A stretch of 27,180 nt of DNA from a virus: the IMG/VR virus record IMGVR_UViG_3300020165_003286, positions 1-27,180 of that record, one strand, 5' to 3'. Positions 8,681-15,988 of the stretch are shown here, piece by piece. A program made the translations under genes and the position numbers. The first letter of the stretch is position 1, and each line of letters opens with the position of its first letter. A model generated the notes under the pieces. That model searched no databases and was not told the origin of the DNA. It was given only the letters and a program-made list of their open reading frames with translations.

Positions 8681-9310
8681 TTAGAGACTGAGTGCGAGTT
8701 GCGAATGACCGAGCAATTGGCGCCGTGATTTGGGTGAGAGGCCTTCGCCCTTGATGAATGGATTATCAGCCAGTGCAGCGCGGAGTGCCTTGCGCCAGCC
8801 AATGCCTTTTTGTAGGGCTTGTCCTGTGGAGGCGACGGTCATGGTATAGAGCCACCAGCGTTCTTCGGGGGCGAGTGCCTCCCAGTTGTGGATGGCATTG
8901 GGGATGTCATCCGGTGAAGCTTCTTCAACTGCCCAACAGAGAATGCAGAGTTCCTTGCCAAGGGATGGGTGCACGGGGACTGGCTTGGACGGTGCTTTGA
9001 CGAAGCGATTGGTGCCTAGACCATTTGCGCGGAGGCGGCGATTTGCGTCGTCCCAGAAGGCGGGTGCAAGTGCGAGCCAACGCGCACGATCAATGATCAC
9101 ACGCAGCGATGGATCGCCAGTTGATGTCGGGTCGATCGCTCGCTCGCCCAGCTCATTGAGTTCATTGCCCCAGTATTCGGCGACATTGATGAGGTCGTCC
9201 TTGCCGCTGCCTTTCGGCACCTGAATGAGAAAGCCATGGCGTGCCTCCTTCGGGAGGAAGCCTAAGCCGATGGGCTTGCGTGCTTTATTGCCTGTGGATC
9301 GTGTTGCCAT
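8681..9310 (-). CDS. DUF3780 family protein of the anti-phage operon
   Basis: This 209-residue cytoplasmic protein matches the DUF3780 type: an N-terminal GFGFLP-like segment (GLGFLPKEARHGFLIQVP), a central W..LA..FW segment (RARWLALAPAFWDDANRR), and a C-terminal EERWWLYTMT helix. No catalytic motif is evident. Members occur almost only between a DUF499 ATPase gene and a DUF1156 methyltransferase gene, which is the arrangement here (6 bases after the ATPase stop, 9 bases before the methyltransferase start). A structural or adaptor role linking ATPase and methyltransferase is plausible but not shown by the sequence. The protein ends with SRRQLLGHSQLALSL; an SPKSRRQLLG tail is Arg-rich and may touch DNA. 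Confidence 0.8.
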   Translation of the reverse strand: MATRSTGNKARKPIGLGFLPKEARHGFLIQVPKGSGKDDLINVAEYWGNELNELGERAIDPTSTGDPSLRVIIDRARWLALAPAFWDDANRRLRANGLGTNRFVKAPSKPVPVHPSLGKELCILCWAVEEASPDDIPNAIHNWEALAPEERWWLYTMTVASTGQALQKGIGWRKALRAALADNPFIKGEGLSPKSRRQLLGHSQLALSL

Positions 9311-9316
9311 AGTTGA

Positions 9317-12300
9317 TTACTGCGAAACTTTGTTGAGGTCGAAGTTCTGCTTTGTGGCTTTAAGCCAGTCGAGTAGTTCTTGGCCAGTGGCAAATTTTGT
9401 TTTCCCCAGTGTCATGCGCAGGCTACCCGAACCGACCATTCGCTGGAGATTCTCGGCCAGTGCTTTGATCGCTTCAGCGGTGTAGCCATTAGGCTGACTG
9501 CCTGCATAATCGAGGACGACGTCTCCATCTTCACTTTCGGCAGTCAGGTTGATGTCATGAGCGATAGCTTGGTTGGTTTTTTCCAGCTTACCAATGAACT
9601 CCCACACCGCCCCTGAGTCGTCGAGCTTGTTCTTGCTTGTCCAGGTCGCGGGAGTGGTCTTGTTGATTGTGGGTGCGGGATTGCCTGCGCCGCCTTGTGG
9701 AATCTGGACCTTGAGTGTTTCCGAATTCAACGAGTATTCATCGGAGACTGCGATCGCACAAATGACGCGGCAGTTTTCTGCCACACGGATAGGGCCATCA
9801 TAGGTGGCCGCGCCTGCGCTGGTCGGCGAGGAGCCGTCCGTCGTGTAGCGAATGACAATGCCAGAGGCGTGTGGTTGTGCTTGCAAGGTGAGTTCCTTGT
9901 GGTCGCCGCGATCTGCGAGGTCATACTTGATATTGAGTTTCGCGGACCACGATTTTATTTCGCTCCGACGGGTCATGTCGTCAGGATCGAAGGCTAAGAA
10001 GCGATAGCGAAGCGCTCTGGCCTCAAAATTGGTCGGCGTCGGGACGAGGGAAGATGTTGGGGTTGGGTCGTTGTCGCCGGTTTCATAGACGATGCTTGGT
10101 GCATGCAGCGGCTCGATCTTTAAGAATGTAGAGCCTTCTTCATTGACCGAAAGCTCGCGGATCCGGACCTCAGGATCTGGATCAGGGAACGGCCCCTTGC
10201 GGACATGGTTACCTTCTTCGCGCCAAATGTCTTTGTGGATGCAATCTGCCTTCAGATTGTCTAGGGCAGTGGTGCTGTGGATGGGCCAAGTCGTATTGAC
10301 TGCCGCCGCTCTTTTGAAGTCTGACCAGAGGACGACATCACCGCCCCCAAAGAGACGTGCTTCAGATTTGATACGAAAGGCATCCGCATCGGTCTTCGTG
10401 GTGAATTTCTGGGCGCCTTCGAGTGTGTTGCGAAGAGTGCCTTCGCCGCTGTTGTTACCGCTAAAGGAAAGGTCGATCCCTGCTGCGCGTAGGGAGCTGT
10501 TGATGGAAGGGTGGACAATCTGATCGAATGCTTCTTTTAGGGATGCACTGAACTGTAAGGCTATGCGGTCGCGTAAGGCGTCCAGTGCCCGCCACTGAGG
10601 GTCATCGGGCGCTGTTTGCTCTGATTTTAGTTCGTCTTCAATACTCTGGAGTGCTCGTGTCTGGCGAGCGGCATCGAGCACGCGCTGATAGGTATCTTTC
10701 GACCCAGACAGGAAGAGCACGCGGTTTTTATACGGCTGCTGTTCCCACCAGTCCTGCCATTCTTGGGAAATTGGGAGTTGGTTGGCTTGGCCACCTGGAC
10801 GAATGATGACGAGGGTGGTCTTCTCAACTTCAAGTTGAACCTCGTCGCGCGGAGGCAGAATCTTGACCGTCTGAAAGCAATCTCGTAGGGATGGTTTGAA
10901 GTAATCTTCGAGATGATCACGCAGCATGCGGTCGACTGTTTCGGTATGGAGCGACTGCGCGGTGGACCGAAGTTTCGCTGCAAGGTTCTGCTGGTTCTTG
11001 AAAAAGAGGCGTCCATCCGCGGAATTGTGGAGATACCATGCTCGGGTCGCCAGTTTATCCAAAACATTCGCTTTGAAGGTCGAGAGGTCACGCCCGGGAC
11101 GCTGAAGACAGTCGATGAGTTCAAACTCGCGGAGTCCGGGGACTGCCCCTGGAGTCGTGGAGAGCGAGGCCATCAGGACTAGTTTGGCCGCCTCTGATGC
11201 GTCGTTGGATTTGTTGACTTGGTCGATCTCTTCGCATTCGGCATCGCCGCTGTGAGCAATGTCGTGGGCAATCGCTTCACTTAGAGATGGATTGATCGTG
11301 CGGATCTCTGACGCGATTTCGTCGTTGTTGAGATCCAAATCGTAGGGATGAACGAGGTCGATGGTTTCAGCCGTTTTGCTATTCCAAAGATTAGACACGA
11401 TCATCTGCATCAGGCGAATGACACCACGCGTCTGCTGGAACCCCTCGTTCTCCTTAAATTTACCGACCAGATCGCGCAAGTCTGGGTGGAATGGGTAAGA
11501 GTCTTTGATGCGTGTGTAGAGCGTCTCAGGCGATGTGCTGGTCAGGCTCATGTTGTTCGCTTCTTTCAACGCATCGCGATACGCTTTAGCGATAGTGTCG
11601 ATGTCGCCTTCGTCGCCGACGGAGGCAAAGAGGCGCTTGCGAAGGATGTGGTAGAGTTCGTCGCCGTTCGGGTTGACTGGAGTGATGGGAACCGCGATAC
11701 GTTGGGCTTCCCCAGTGATACCTTGAGTGGCTTTATCGAAAGCATTTTGCAAGTTACCCTGACCACGAGTGTAGCTAGAGCCCGCAAGGTCTGAAAGCAC
11801 CAAGCAGACGTTCTCCATCTCAGTCACGGCTACAAACAGGTTGGCGAGGGCTGTTGTTGTCACGAGCCCTAGGTCGCCATTGCCCACTGGCACGGCTACG
11901 GCATTTTCAAGATAAGGTGGTAGCTCATCGAGGAAGAGGACGAGCGGGTCGGAGCCTAAGAGTTGACGCCATGCTTCAGGCCCCGGTGCTTTGAGAAGGG
12001 GAGAGCAGTAGTCGGCCATTAACTGCGACTTGCCGAGCTGGTCTGCCAGTGCACCCCAAATGCCACCAGGGGCATCGGAGTTGCGGCCATTGAAGCCGAT
12101 GACATTCGCTGCTCCGAGATTCGGCGCTGGGTTGTCAGCGCCTAAGACTTCATTTCGAAGTTCGGGGTCTTGTGCTAAGAGCCCGAGTGCGATCATGCTG
12201 TGTGTTTTACCGCCACCCATCGATTGGGACAAAAGAAAGACGGACGAACCAGCATTTGAGCCACCAAGCTGACGGAGCGCTCGGTCCATCAGGGTCGTCA

Positions 12301-12442
12301 TCCCCGTGGTGAAGTAATTCTCTTCGAAGAAGGACTGTCCATCGACTTTTCCTTGGAGATACGCATCGAGGCTAAGAACAGTAGCGCGTCGATCTGTGGC
12401 AAATACGGAAGGGCGAGGTGTGCAGAGTGCTTGTAATGACAT
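9317..12442 (-). CDS. DUF499-type large P-loop ATPase of the anti-phage operon
   Basis: This 1041-residue protein is a predicted AAA+-like ATPase of the DUF499 family (COG1483-like). Walker A is SQSMGGGKTHSM at about 72-83, the family-specific form with three glycines before KTH. Walker B is LVLFLDEL at about 167-174. The region GQGNLQNAF around 230 and a long helical C-terminal half follow. At about 860-916 there is an Ig-like segment with IRYTTDGSSPT, then YDGPIRV and CAIA, which resembles the chitobiase/hexosaminidase C-terminal (CHB_HEX_C) domain. It is odd in a cytoplasmic defence ATPase and may be a protein- or DNA-binding module. The first gene of the operon, it starts at ATG 12442 with no evident Shine-Dalgarno site. 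Family knowledge links it with DUF3780 and DUF1156 partners; its exact activity is unknown. Confidence 0.88.
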   Translation of the reverse strand: MSLQALCTPRPSVFATDRRATVLSLDAYLQGKVDGQSFFEENYFTTGMTTLMDRALRQLGGSNAGSSVFLLSQSMGGGKTHSMIALGLLAQDPELRNEVLGADNPAPNLGAANVIGFNGRNSDAPGGIWGALADQLGKSQLMADYCSPLLKAPGPEAWRQLLGSDPLVLFLDELPPYLENAVAVPVGNGDLGLVTTTALANLFVAVTEMENVCLVLSDLAGSSYTRGQGNLQNAFDKATQGITGEAQRIAVPITPVNPNGDELYHILRKRLFASVGDEGDIDTIAKAYRDALKEANNMSLTSTSPETLYTRIKDSYPFHPDLRDLVGKFKENEGFQQTRGVIRLMQMIVSNLWNSKTAETIDLVHPYDLDLNNDEIASEIRTINPSLSEAIAHDIAHSGDAECEEIDQVNKSNDASEAAKLVLMASLSTTPGAVPGLREFELIDCLQRPGRDLSTFKANVLDKLATRAWYLHNSADGRLFFKNQQNLAAKLRSTAQSLHTETVDRMLRDHLEDYFKPSLRDCFQTVKILPPRDEVQLEVEKTTLVIIRPGGQANQLPISQEWQDWWEQQPYKNRVLFLSGSKDTYQRVLDAARQTRALQSIEDELKSEQTAPDDPQWRALDALRDRIALQFSASLKEAFDQIVHPSINSSLRAAGIDLSFSGNNSGEGTLRNTLEGAQKFTTKTDADAFRIKSEARLFGGGDVVLWSDFKRAAAVNTTWPIHSTTALDNLKADCIHKDIWREEGNHVRKGPFPDPDPEVRIRELSVNEEGSTFLKIEPLHAPSIVYETGDNDPTPTSSLVPTPTNFEARALRYRFLAFDPDDMTRRSEIKSWSAKLNIKYDLADRGDHKELTLQAQPHASGIVIRYTTDGSSPTSAGAATYDGPIRVAENCRVICAIAVSDEYSLNSETLKVQIPQGGAGNPAPTINKTTPATWTSKNKLDDSGAVWEFIGKLEKTNQAIAHDINLTAESEDGDVVLDYAGSQPNGYTAEAIKALAENLQRMVGSGSLRMTLGKTKFATGQELLDWLKATKQNFDLNKVSQ

Positions 12443-12482
12443 GGTTTTAATAATGAATGCTGAGGAAAACGGAGATCCCGAC

Positions 12483-12508
12483 CTAGGTCACGCCTAGATT
12501 TAGAGGCG
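12483..12508. promoter_or_regulatory. Inverted repeats upstream of the DUF499 gene, possible operator
   Basis: Two overlapping inverted repeats lie about 40-65 bases upstream of the ATPase start. They are CTAGG-tcacg-CCTAG (12483-12497) and CGCCT with AGGCG (12491-12508). They could bind the HTH protein encoded just upstream at 12584-13249. No confident -35/-10 pair is visible, so this is a candidate only. Confidence 0.35.
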
Positions 12509-12517
12509 TAAGAAATT

Positions 12518-12557
12518 AATAGAGGTCAGGAATAGAGGTCAGAAATGGGGTCATGTC
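12518..12557. repeat. 13-bp tandem repeats ending in the right GGGGTCATGTC copy
   Basis: Three 13-base units follow each other: AATAGAGGTCAGG (12518-12530), AATAGAGGTCAGA (12531-12543) and AATGGGGTCATGT (12544-12556). The last contains GGGGTCATGTC, the inverse of the word at 2082-2092. The style (GGGGTCA/AGGTCAG with A/T spacers) is that of RAYT-associated REP sequences. No transposase is present here. Confidence 0.55.
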
Positions 12558-12583
12558 GTAATTCTTATAATCTGCGTGCTGGC

Positions 12584-13249
12584 TCATGATGCGCCAAAGT
12601 TAAAGTTGCTCTGCAACAGCTGCCCAATTCCGGAGACGGTCACTGCGTCGGTCACTGCGTCATTCTCTAAATACGGCAGCACAATTCGCACCTGCGAGCA
12701 GTTCAGTTGCTCCTGAATCAGCGCGCAGATCGCTTCGGTCTTTTCTAGGTCGCGCCCGATGTTACTCTTACACTCCAGTGCGATGCGCTGACCGTTGTGC
12801 TCGATCAAAAAGTCGGTCGAGTAGGGGCCCTGGCAGTAGTCTTGCTGGTAGGCGATACCCGCCTTGTCGAGCTCGCGGGCGACACTGCGTTTAAATTGGA
12901 TCGACTGGGTCTTGCGCTCCAGAAATTGCTCGGCGCGCAGGCGCAAGATCTCTTGCTCGGGCTCGCTTTGTGGGCGGTGGTGCGCCGCCTCCTGTTCTTC
13001 TTCGAGGGTTTCCGCGCCGGTGAAGGCCTGGACGAGTTGGTATTCGTCGTGCTTGCTGGCGCAGAGCGCTTGGCACATCCGCGTGAAGGTGTTCTGCCGT
13101 GGCCGGCTGATCCCGTTCATGATCTTGCTGATCGAAGTCGGGCTCAGGCCGATCTGCTCGCCGAGTTCGTAGGCTTTCATCGATCGGGCTTTGAGCAGCC
13201 GTTTCATCACGGGGCCTAGCTTATCGTTGGGTGGGGTGGCTGCGGTCAT
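12584..13249 (-). CDS. XRE-type HTH regulator fused to a PD-(D/E)XK nuclease-like domain
   Basis: This protein has 221 residues. Residues about 13-62 are a Cro/CI-type helix-turn-helix with the recognition region LSPTSISKIMNGISRPRQ. A glutamate-rich linker (about 80-107) leads to a C-terminal domain (about 108-215). There, D146 in YSTDFLIEHNG followed by ECK at 159-161 forms the D...ExK core of the restriction-endonuclease-like fold, preceded by GIAYQQDYCQGPY, typical of REase-like domains. The gene lies 141 bases upstream of the defence operon on the same strand and is divergent from the phage early genes starting at 13424. It may be the autoregulated controller of the defence operon, the prophage repressor, or both. 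Whether the nuclease domain is active is unknown; the visible core residues are intact. The HTH call is firm and the nuclease call is good. Confidence 0.75.
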   Translation of the reverse strand: MTAATPPNDKLGPVMKRLLKARSMKAYELGEQIGLSPTSISKIMNGISRPRQNTFTRMCQALCASKHDEYQLVQAFTGAETLEEEQEAAHHRPQSEPEQEILRLRAEQFLERKTQSIQFKRSVARELDKAGIAYQQDYCQGPYSTDFLIEHNGQRIALECKSNIGRDLEKTEAICALIQEQLNCSQVRIVLPYLENDAVTDAVTVSGIGQLLQSNFNFGAS

Positions 13250-13423
13250 GGTCGAGGGGGTTTACGGTGTTTTAGCTGATTAAGTTGAAGAATGTTAGGT
13301 AAACAAGAGTAAAGTTAAAGAAGATGTGTAGAAAGTCCTTGTAATTGAACGTTATTAAGGGAATTTTTGCGTCATCACACGCACGTGAGTGCTCAATGTA
13401 TCATAAAAAATAACTGCCTTTAA
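13250..13423. promoter_or_regulatory. Divergent intergenic control region
   Basis: This AT-rich region separates a minus-strand HTH regulator from plus-strand phage early genes, the usual position of a lysogeny-type switch. Visible elements are the direct repeat AGTAAAGTTAAAG near 13309-13321 and a TCAC...GTGA inverted repeat around CACGTG near 13373-13386. No pair of sigma-70 boxes is convincing on either strand. Confidence 0.4.
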
Positions 13424-13630
13424 ATGACTGAATCAGCGACCATTGCTCTATCCCCCAAAGAAGTATCCCTACAATTAGGTTTCTGCAGCAAGACTGTATT
13501 AAAGCTGATCAATCAGGGTAGTATTGCGCCAGTCTATCGAATTAACAAACGGGTGATTCGGGTACCTCAGCAGGCAGTTGATCAGTATTTGAGTACCTGT
13601 CGTACCCAAGATTACTGCCCGCCTGGCTAG
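13424..13630 (+). CDS. Small excisionase-like / MerR-type HTH protein
   Basis: This 68-residue DNA-binding protein has the helix-turn-helix-17 layout: LSPKEVSLQLGFCSKTVLKL, then INQGSIAPVYRINKRVIRVP, ending with a helix AVDQYL. Excisionases and small phage regulators share it. It is the first plus-strand gene after the divergent control region, so it may set early gene expression or direct excision. No Shine-Dalgarno site is visible before ATG 13424. Two further HTH-17-like proteins lie at 15989 and 18770. Confidence 0.7.
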   Translation: MTESATIALSPKEVSLQLGFCSKTVLKLINQGSIAPVYRINKRVIRVPQQAVDQYLSTCRTQDYCPPG

Positions 13631-13740
13631 CCGATCATCATCCCTTACAGTCGATCTCGGCTGTATCTGCTAAATCTTTAACTTCTGAGCGCGAAAAACA
13701 CGCCTTCCTAGCGATAGCTATGCCTTTTTAGCAAAAAACA

Positions 13741-13901
13741 TTAATTTAGCCCCATTGTTCTTCAGTCCTCAAATCCCACCCCTCAAGTCCCACCTTTCAA
13801 GTCTCAGCTTTCAGCCCTCACCTATCAAGTCTCCCATCTCTCAGCCCTCAGGCATCAGCCTTCAGGTCTCTCATCACAACCCAACAACCAACCACACAAC
13901 T
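13741..13901 (+). repeat. C/T-rich repetitive leader of the SSB-like gene
   Basis: About 160 bases before ATG 13902 contain very few G residues and many copies of CTCAAGTC, CAGCCCTCA and TCAAGTCTC, ending in AACCAACCACACAAC just before the start. There is no Shine-Dalgarno site. The same word set recurs before 17432 and inside the protease gene at 25002-25041. It probably forms an unstructured leader for ribosome entry. Confidence 0.6.
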
Positions 13902-14561
13902 ATGGCATTATTAGCACAACCCTCATCCAACGGTTTCGACATCGAAGCCCTTGCTCCCACCGGCACCTACGTCGCCACTTGTCTCGCAGTCGAAGATCAG
14001 TTTGGCGTCGAGCGTCCCAAGTTCGAAAATCCGCAAGAGTCGGAACAGATCGATGTCACCCGCTTCTTGTTTGGCTTCCGTGCTCAGGATGGCCAGCTCT
14101 ACAAGGTCCAGTCCTTCGAGTTCCGCATCAGTGGGTCGCCCAAGTCGAATCTGTTCAAGTTCCTCACCGCCTGGCTCGGCACGCCGCCGAAGTATGGCTG
14201 GGATTACTGTGAGCTGAAGGGGCAGGGCACCATGATCACCATCGCCCACAAACAGTCCCGCGATGGCACCAAGACTTATGCCAACCTGATTGGTATTTCG
14301 CCAGTCATCGACCAACTTAAGACGCAGGTGCTTCCGCTGGAATCCTTCCTCATCAGTCAAACCCCTCCGCCGGCCCCCGCAGGAGTCAGCACCTTGCCCA
14401 GTGCCGCTGGGGCTACGCCACCACTGACCGACCCCCAGGCTCCCTACAACCAGCAGCCTCAGCCCGCAGGTTTCGCCCCTCAGCCTGCACCGCCTGCGAC
14501 TCCCGCCACGGCGCCGGAGTGGAACCCGCACACCACCACTAACGAAGAGGTCCCGTTCTAG
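13902..14561 (+). CDS. Single-stranded-DNA-binding-like phage protein
   Basis: This protein has 219 residues. Residues about 10-150 form a beta-rich domain (GTYVATCLAVEDQFGVERP, a phage SSB/OB-like start). From about 155 a proline/glutamine/alanine-rich flexible linker follows. The last residues are NEEVPF, closely resembling the acidic C-terminal tip DDIPF by which SSB recruits replication proteins. Together these suggest a phage SSB, although the OB fold itself is not provable by eye. ATG 13902 is chosen because the longer frame from 13755 would translate the C/T-rich leader. It lies before a RecB-type nuclease gene in a replication-recombination cluster. Confidence 0.6.
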   Translation: MALLAQPSSNGFDIEALAPTGTYVATCLAVEDQFGVERPKFENPQESEQIDVTRFLFGFRAQDGQLYKVQSFEFRISGSPKSNLFKFLTAWLGTPPKYGWDYCELKGQGTMITIAHKQSRDGTKTYANLIGISPVIDQLKTQVLPLESFLISQTPPPAPAGVSTLPSAAGATPPLTDPQAPYNQQPQPAGFAPQPAPPATPATAPEWNPHTTTNEEVPF

Positions 14562-14654
14562 GGCGTTTTCTCACCGAGCCCCCTCCGCGCAATCGGGGAG
14601 GGGGCTCCCTCCACCTGTTCCACCAACCAACAACGTTCAACCAACAACTCACCT

Positions 14655-15698
14655 ATGGCTCATCTTAAAAAATCAAATACACCATCCTCGCATTGGTACA
14701 AAGCCGATGGCACGCCCTGTCATCAGCTCCCCCGTGCCAAGGGCAGTGGTCTCCGTGCCACCACTCTCCGCGACGCTCGTAAGCTGCAACTCTTTCCCAG
14801 TGTCACCTCGATCCTAGGCATCTTCTCCAAGCCGCAACTCGATCGTTGGAAGCTGCAGCAAGTCGCGCTCGCCTCCTTGCGCCTCGAACGCAGCGCCGAG
14901 GAATCCGACGACTACTATGTCGATCGGCTTATCGACGAAGCGTTTCAACAGGTCGAGCAAGCCGCCGATCTGGGCAGTCGTATCCACGACGCCATTGAGA
15001 AGCATTACGAAGGCGTCGAAGTCCCCCAAGATCTGCAAGCCTACACCTCGCCCGTATTCGCCTGGCAGGCGCAGAAGCAGATCCAATTCATCGAGCGCGA
15101 GAAAGTCCTCGTCAATACCGACTACGGTTTTGCCGGCACCATGGATATCGCTTGCCGCTACGGTCAAGACGGCATTGGTGTGATCGACTTTAAAACCAAA
15201 AAGACCAAGCCCGGCGTCGAGGTCAAACCCTTCGACGGTCAAGCCATGCAGATCGCCGCCTATGCTGCCACCTATTGGGGCGAAGCCAAGCTGCCGCAGG
15301 TGTATGGAGCCAACGTCTATATCTCCACCACCGAACCAGGCCGTCTCGAAGTCTGCACCTATACCCCAGAGCAGCTAGTCGCTGAATGGGAGGTCTACAA
15401 ACTGGCCTGCGCCATTTGGCGCCACTCCAAAAAATACGATCCCCGCCTCGCAGCTGGAGGGCAACGCTCCGTCGTTGCCACCCCACCGGGAGGGATGACC
15501 TCCGCGTCGTCCGCACCTGGAGGGCAACGCTCCGTCGTTGCCACCCCATCGGGAGGGATGACCTCCGCGTCGTCCGCAACTGGAGGGCAACGCTCCGTCG
15601 TTGCCACCACAACTGGAGGGATGACCTCCGCGTCGTCCACACCTGGAGGGCAACGCTCCGTCGTTGCCACCGTAGCAAAGGAGGCCGCCCATGAGTGA
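14655..15698 (+). CDS. RecB/Cas4-family PD-(D/E)XK nuclease with repeat-encoded tail
   Basis: This protein has 347 residues. The nuclease core has the full RecB-family set: H111 (GSRIHDAIE), D164 in GFAGTMDI, D178-x-K180 in GVIDFKTKK, and QxxxY (Q199, Y203). These are used in two-metal DNA cleavage, and the protein would act in phage recombination or DNA processing. The conserved protein ends near residue 265. From about residue 268 it consists of alternating GGQRSVVAT and GGMTSASS segments with a 21-residue period, encoded by a 63-bp tandem palindromic repeat. This tail is probably non-functional read-through. The last 8 bases overlap the start of the next gene (ATGAGTGA). The start at ATG 14655 follows an AACCAACAACTC-type leader without a Shine-Dalgarno site. 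Confidence 0.85.
   Translation: MAHLKKSNTPSSHWYKADGTPCHQLPRAKGSGLRATTLRDARKLQLFPSVTSILGIFSKPQLDRWKLQQVALASLRLERSAEESDDYYVDRLIDEAFQQVEQAADLGSRIHDAIEKHYEGVEVPQDLQAYTSPVFAWQAQKQIQFIEREKVLVNTDYGFAGTMDIACRYGQDGIGVIDFKTKKTKPGVEVKPFDGQAMQIAAYAATYWGEAKLPQVYGANVYISTTEPGRLEVCTYTPEQLVAEWEVYKLACAIWRHSKKYDPRLAAGGQRSVVATPPGGMTSASSAPGGQRSVVATPSGGMTSASSATGGQRSVVATTTGGMTSASSTPGGQRSVVATVAKEAAHE
15456..15672 (+). repeat. 63-bp tandem array of alternating type A and type B hairpins
   Basis: Units start at 15456, 15519, 15582 and 15645, exactly 63 bases apart. Each contains a type A hairpin, GGCAACG-ctccgt-CGTTGCC. The first three also contain a type B hairpin, GGATGAC-ctccgc-GTCGTCC (one G-T pair). The period is a multiple of three, so the frame stays open through the nuclease C-terminus. 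The array ends just before the ribosome-binding site of the next gene. Confidence 0.9.
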
Positions 15699-15978
15699 TA
15701 AAGCATGGAAAGCCTTCGAGCGCCGCGTCGCGCGTTTCTTCAACACCGAGCGCAACGCTCTCTCGGGCGGCAATTCTAAAATCACCCGCTCCGATAGCCT
15801 GCACCCCGAACTCTTCATCGAGTGCAAGCAGCGTAAGCGCTTCGCCGCGGTGCGTCTCTGGGACGACACCAAACGCCTCGCCGATGCAGAACATAAAACC
15901 CCCGTCATCTGTTTATCGGAGAAGGGCAGACCGGGTTTCTGGATTCTCACTCACTCCGACGATCTCACCAAACTCTAA
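15691..15978 (+). CDS. Holliday-junction-resolvase-like PD-(D/E)XK nuclease
   Basis: This small 95-residue protein has a compact nuclease core: E10 (AFERRVARFF), D35 (RSDSLHPE) and E44-C-K46 (FIECKQRK). The E, D, ExK spacing is that of archaeal-type resolvases and phage PD-(D/E)XK nucleases. Cleavage of branched DNA during phage recombination is the likely role. It is the only gene of the phage module with a strong Shine-Dalgarno site, AAAGGAGG at 15677-15684, 6 bases before ATG 15691. It overlaps the previous stop by 8 bases, so the two nucleases are probably translationally coupled. Confidence 0.75.
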   Translation: MSDKAWKAFERRVARFFNTERNALSGGNSKITRSDSLHPELFIECKQRKRFAAVRLWDDTKRLADAEHKTPVICLSEKGRPGFWILTHSDDLTKL

Positions 15979-15988
15979 TACCACCACT

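Noticed and set aside
2864-12442. Classification as canonical DISARM, BREX or Druantia
   Set aside because: No drmA/drmB, pglZ/brxC or DUF1998 protein is present. Only the general logic (methyltransferase plus helicase and PLD nuclease) is shared.
13923-14531. 202-residue minus-strand frame opposite the SSB-like gene
   Set aside because: Arg/Gly-rich antisense shadow; the plus-strand frame has the SSB-like tip and genomic context.
15456-15672. CRISPR array
   Set aside because: Regular 63-bp period, but the intervening sequence is also repeated (type B hairpin), there are no unique spacers and no cas genes. The Cas4-like resemblance of the host gene is the general RecB-nuclease family.
15223-15950. 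Long minus-strand reading frames over the RecB-like nuclease tail
   Set aside because: They exist because the A/B palindromes lack stop codons on both strands. The plus-strand frame has clear catalytic residues; the minus frames have none.
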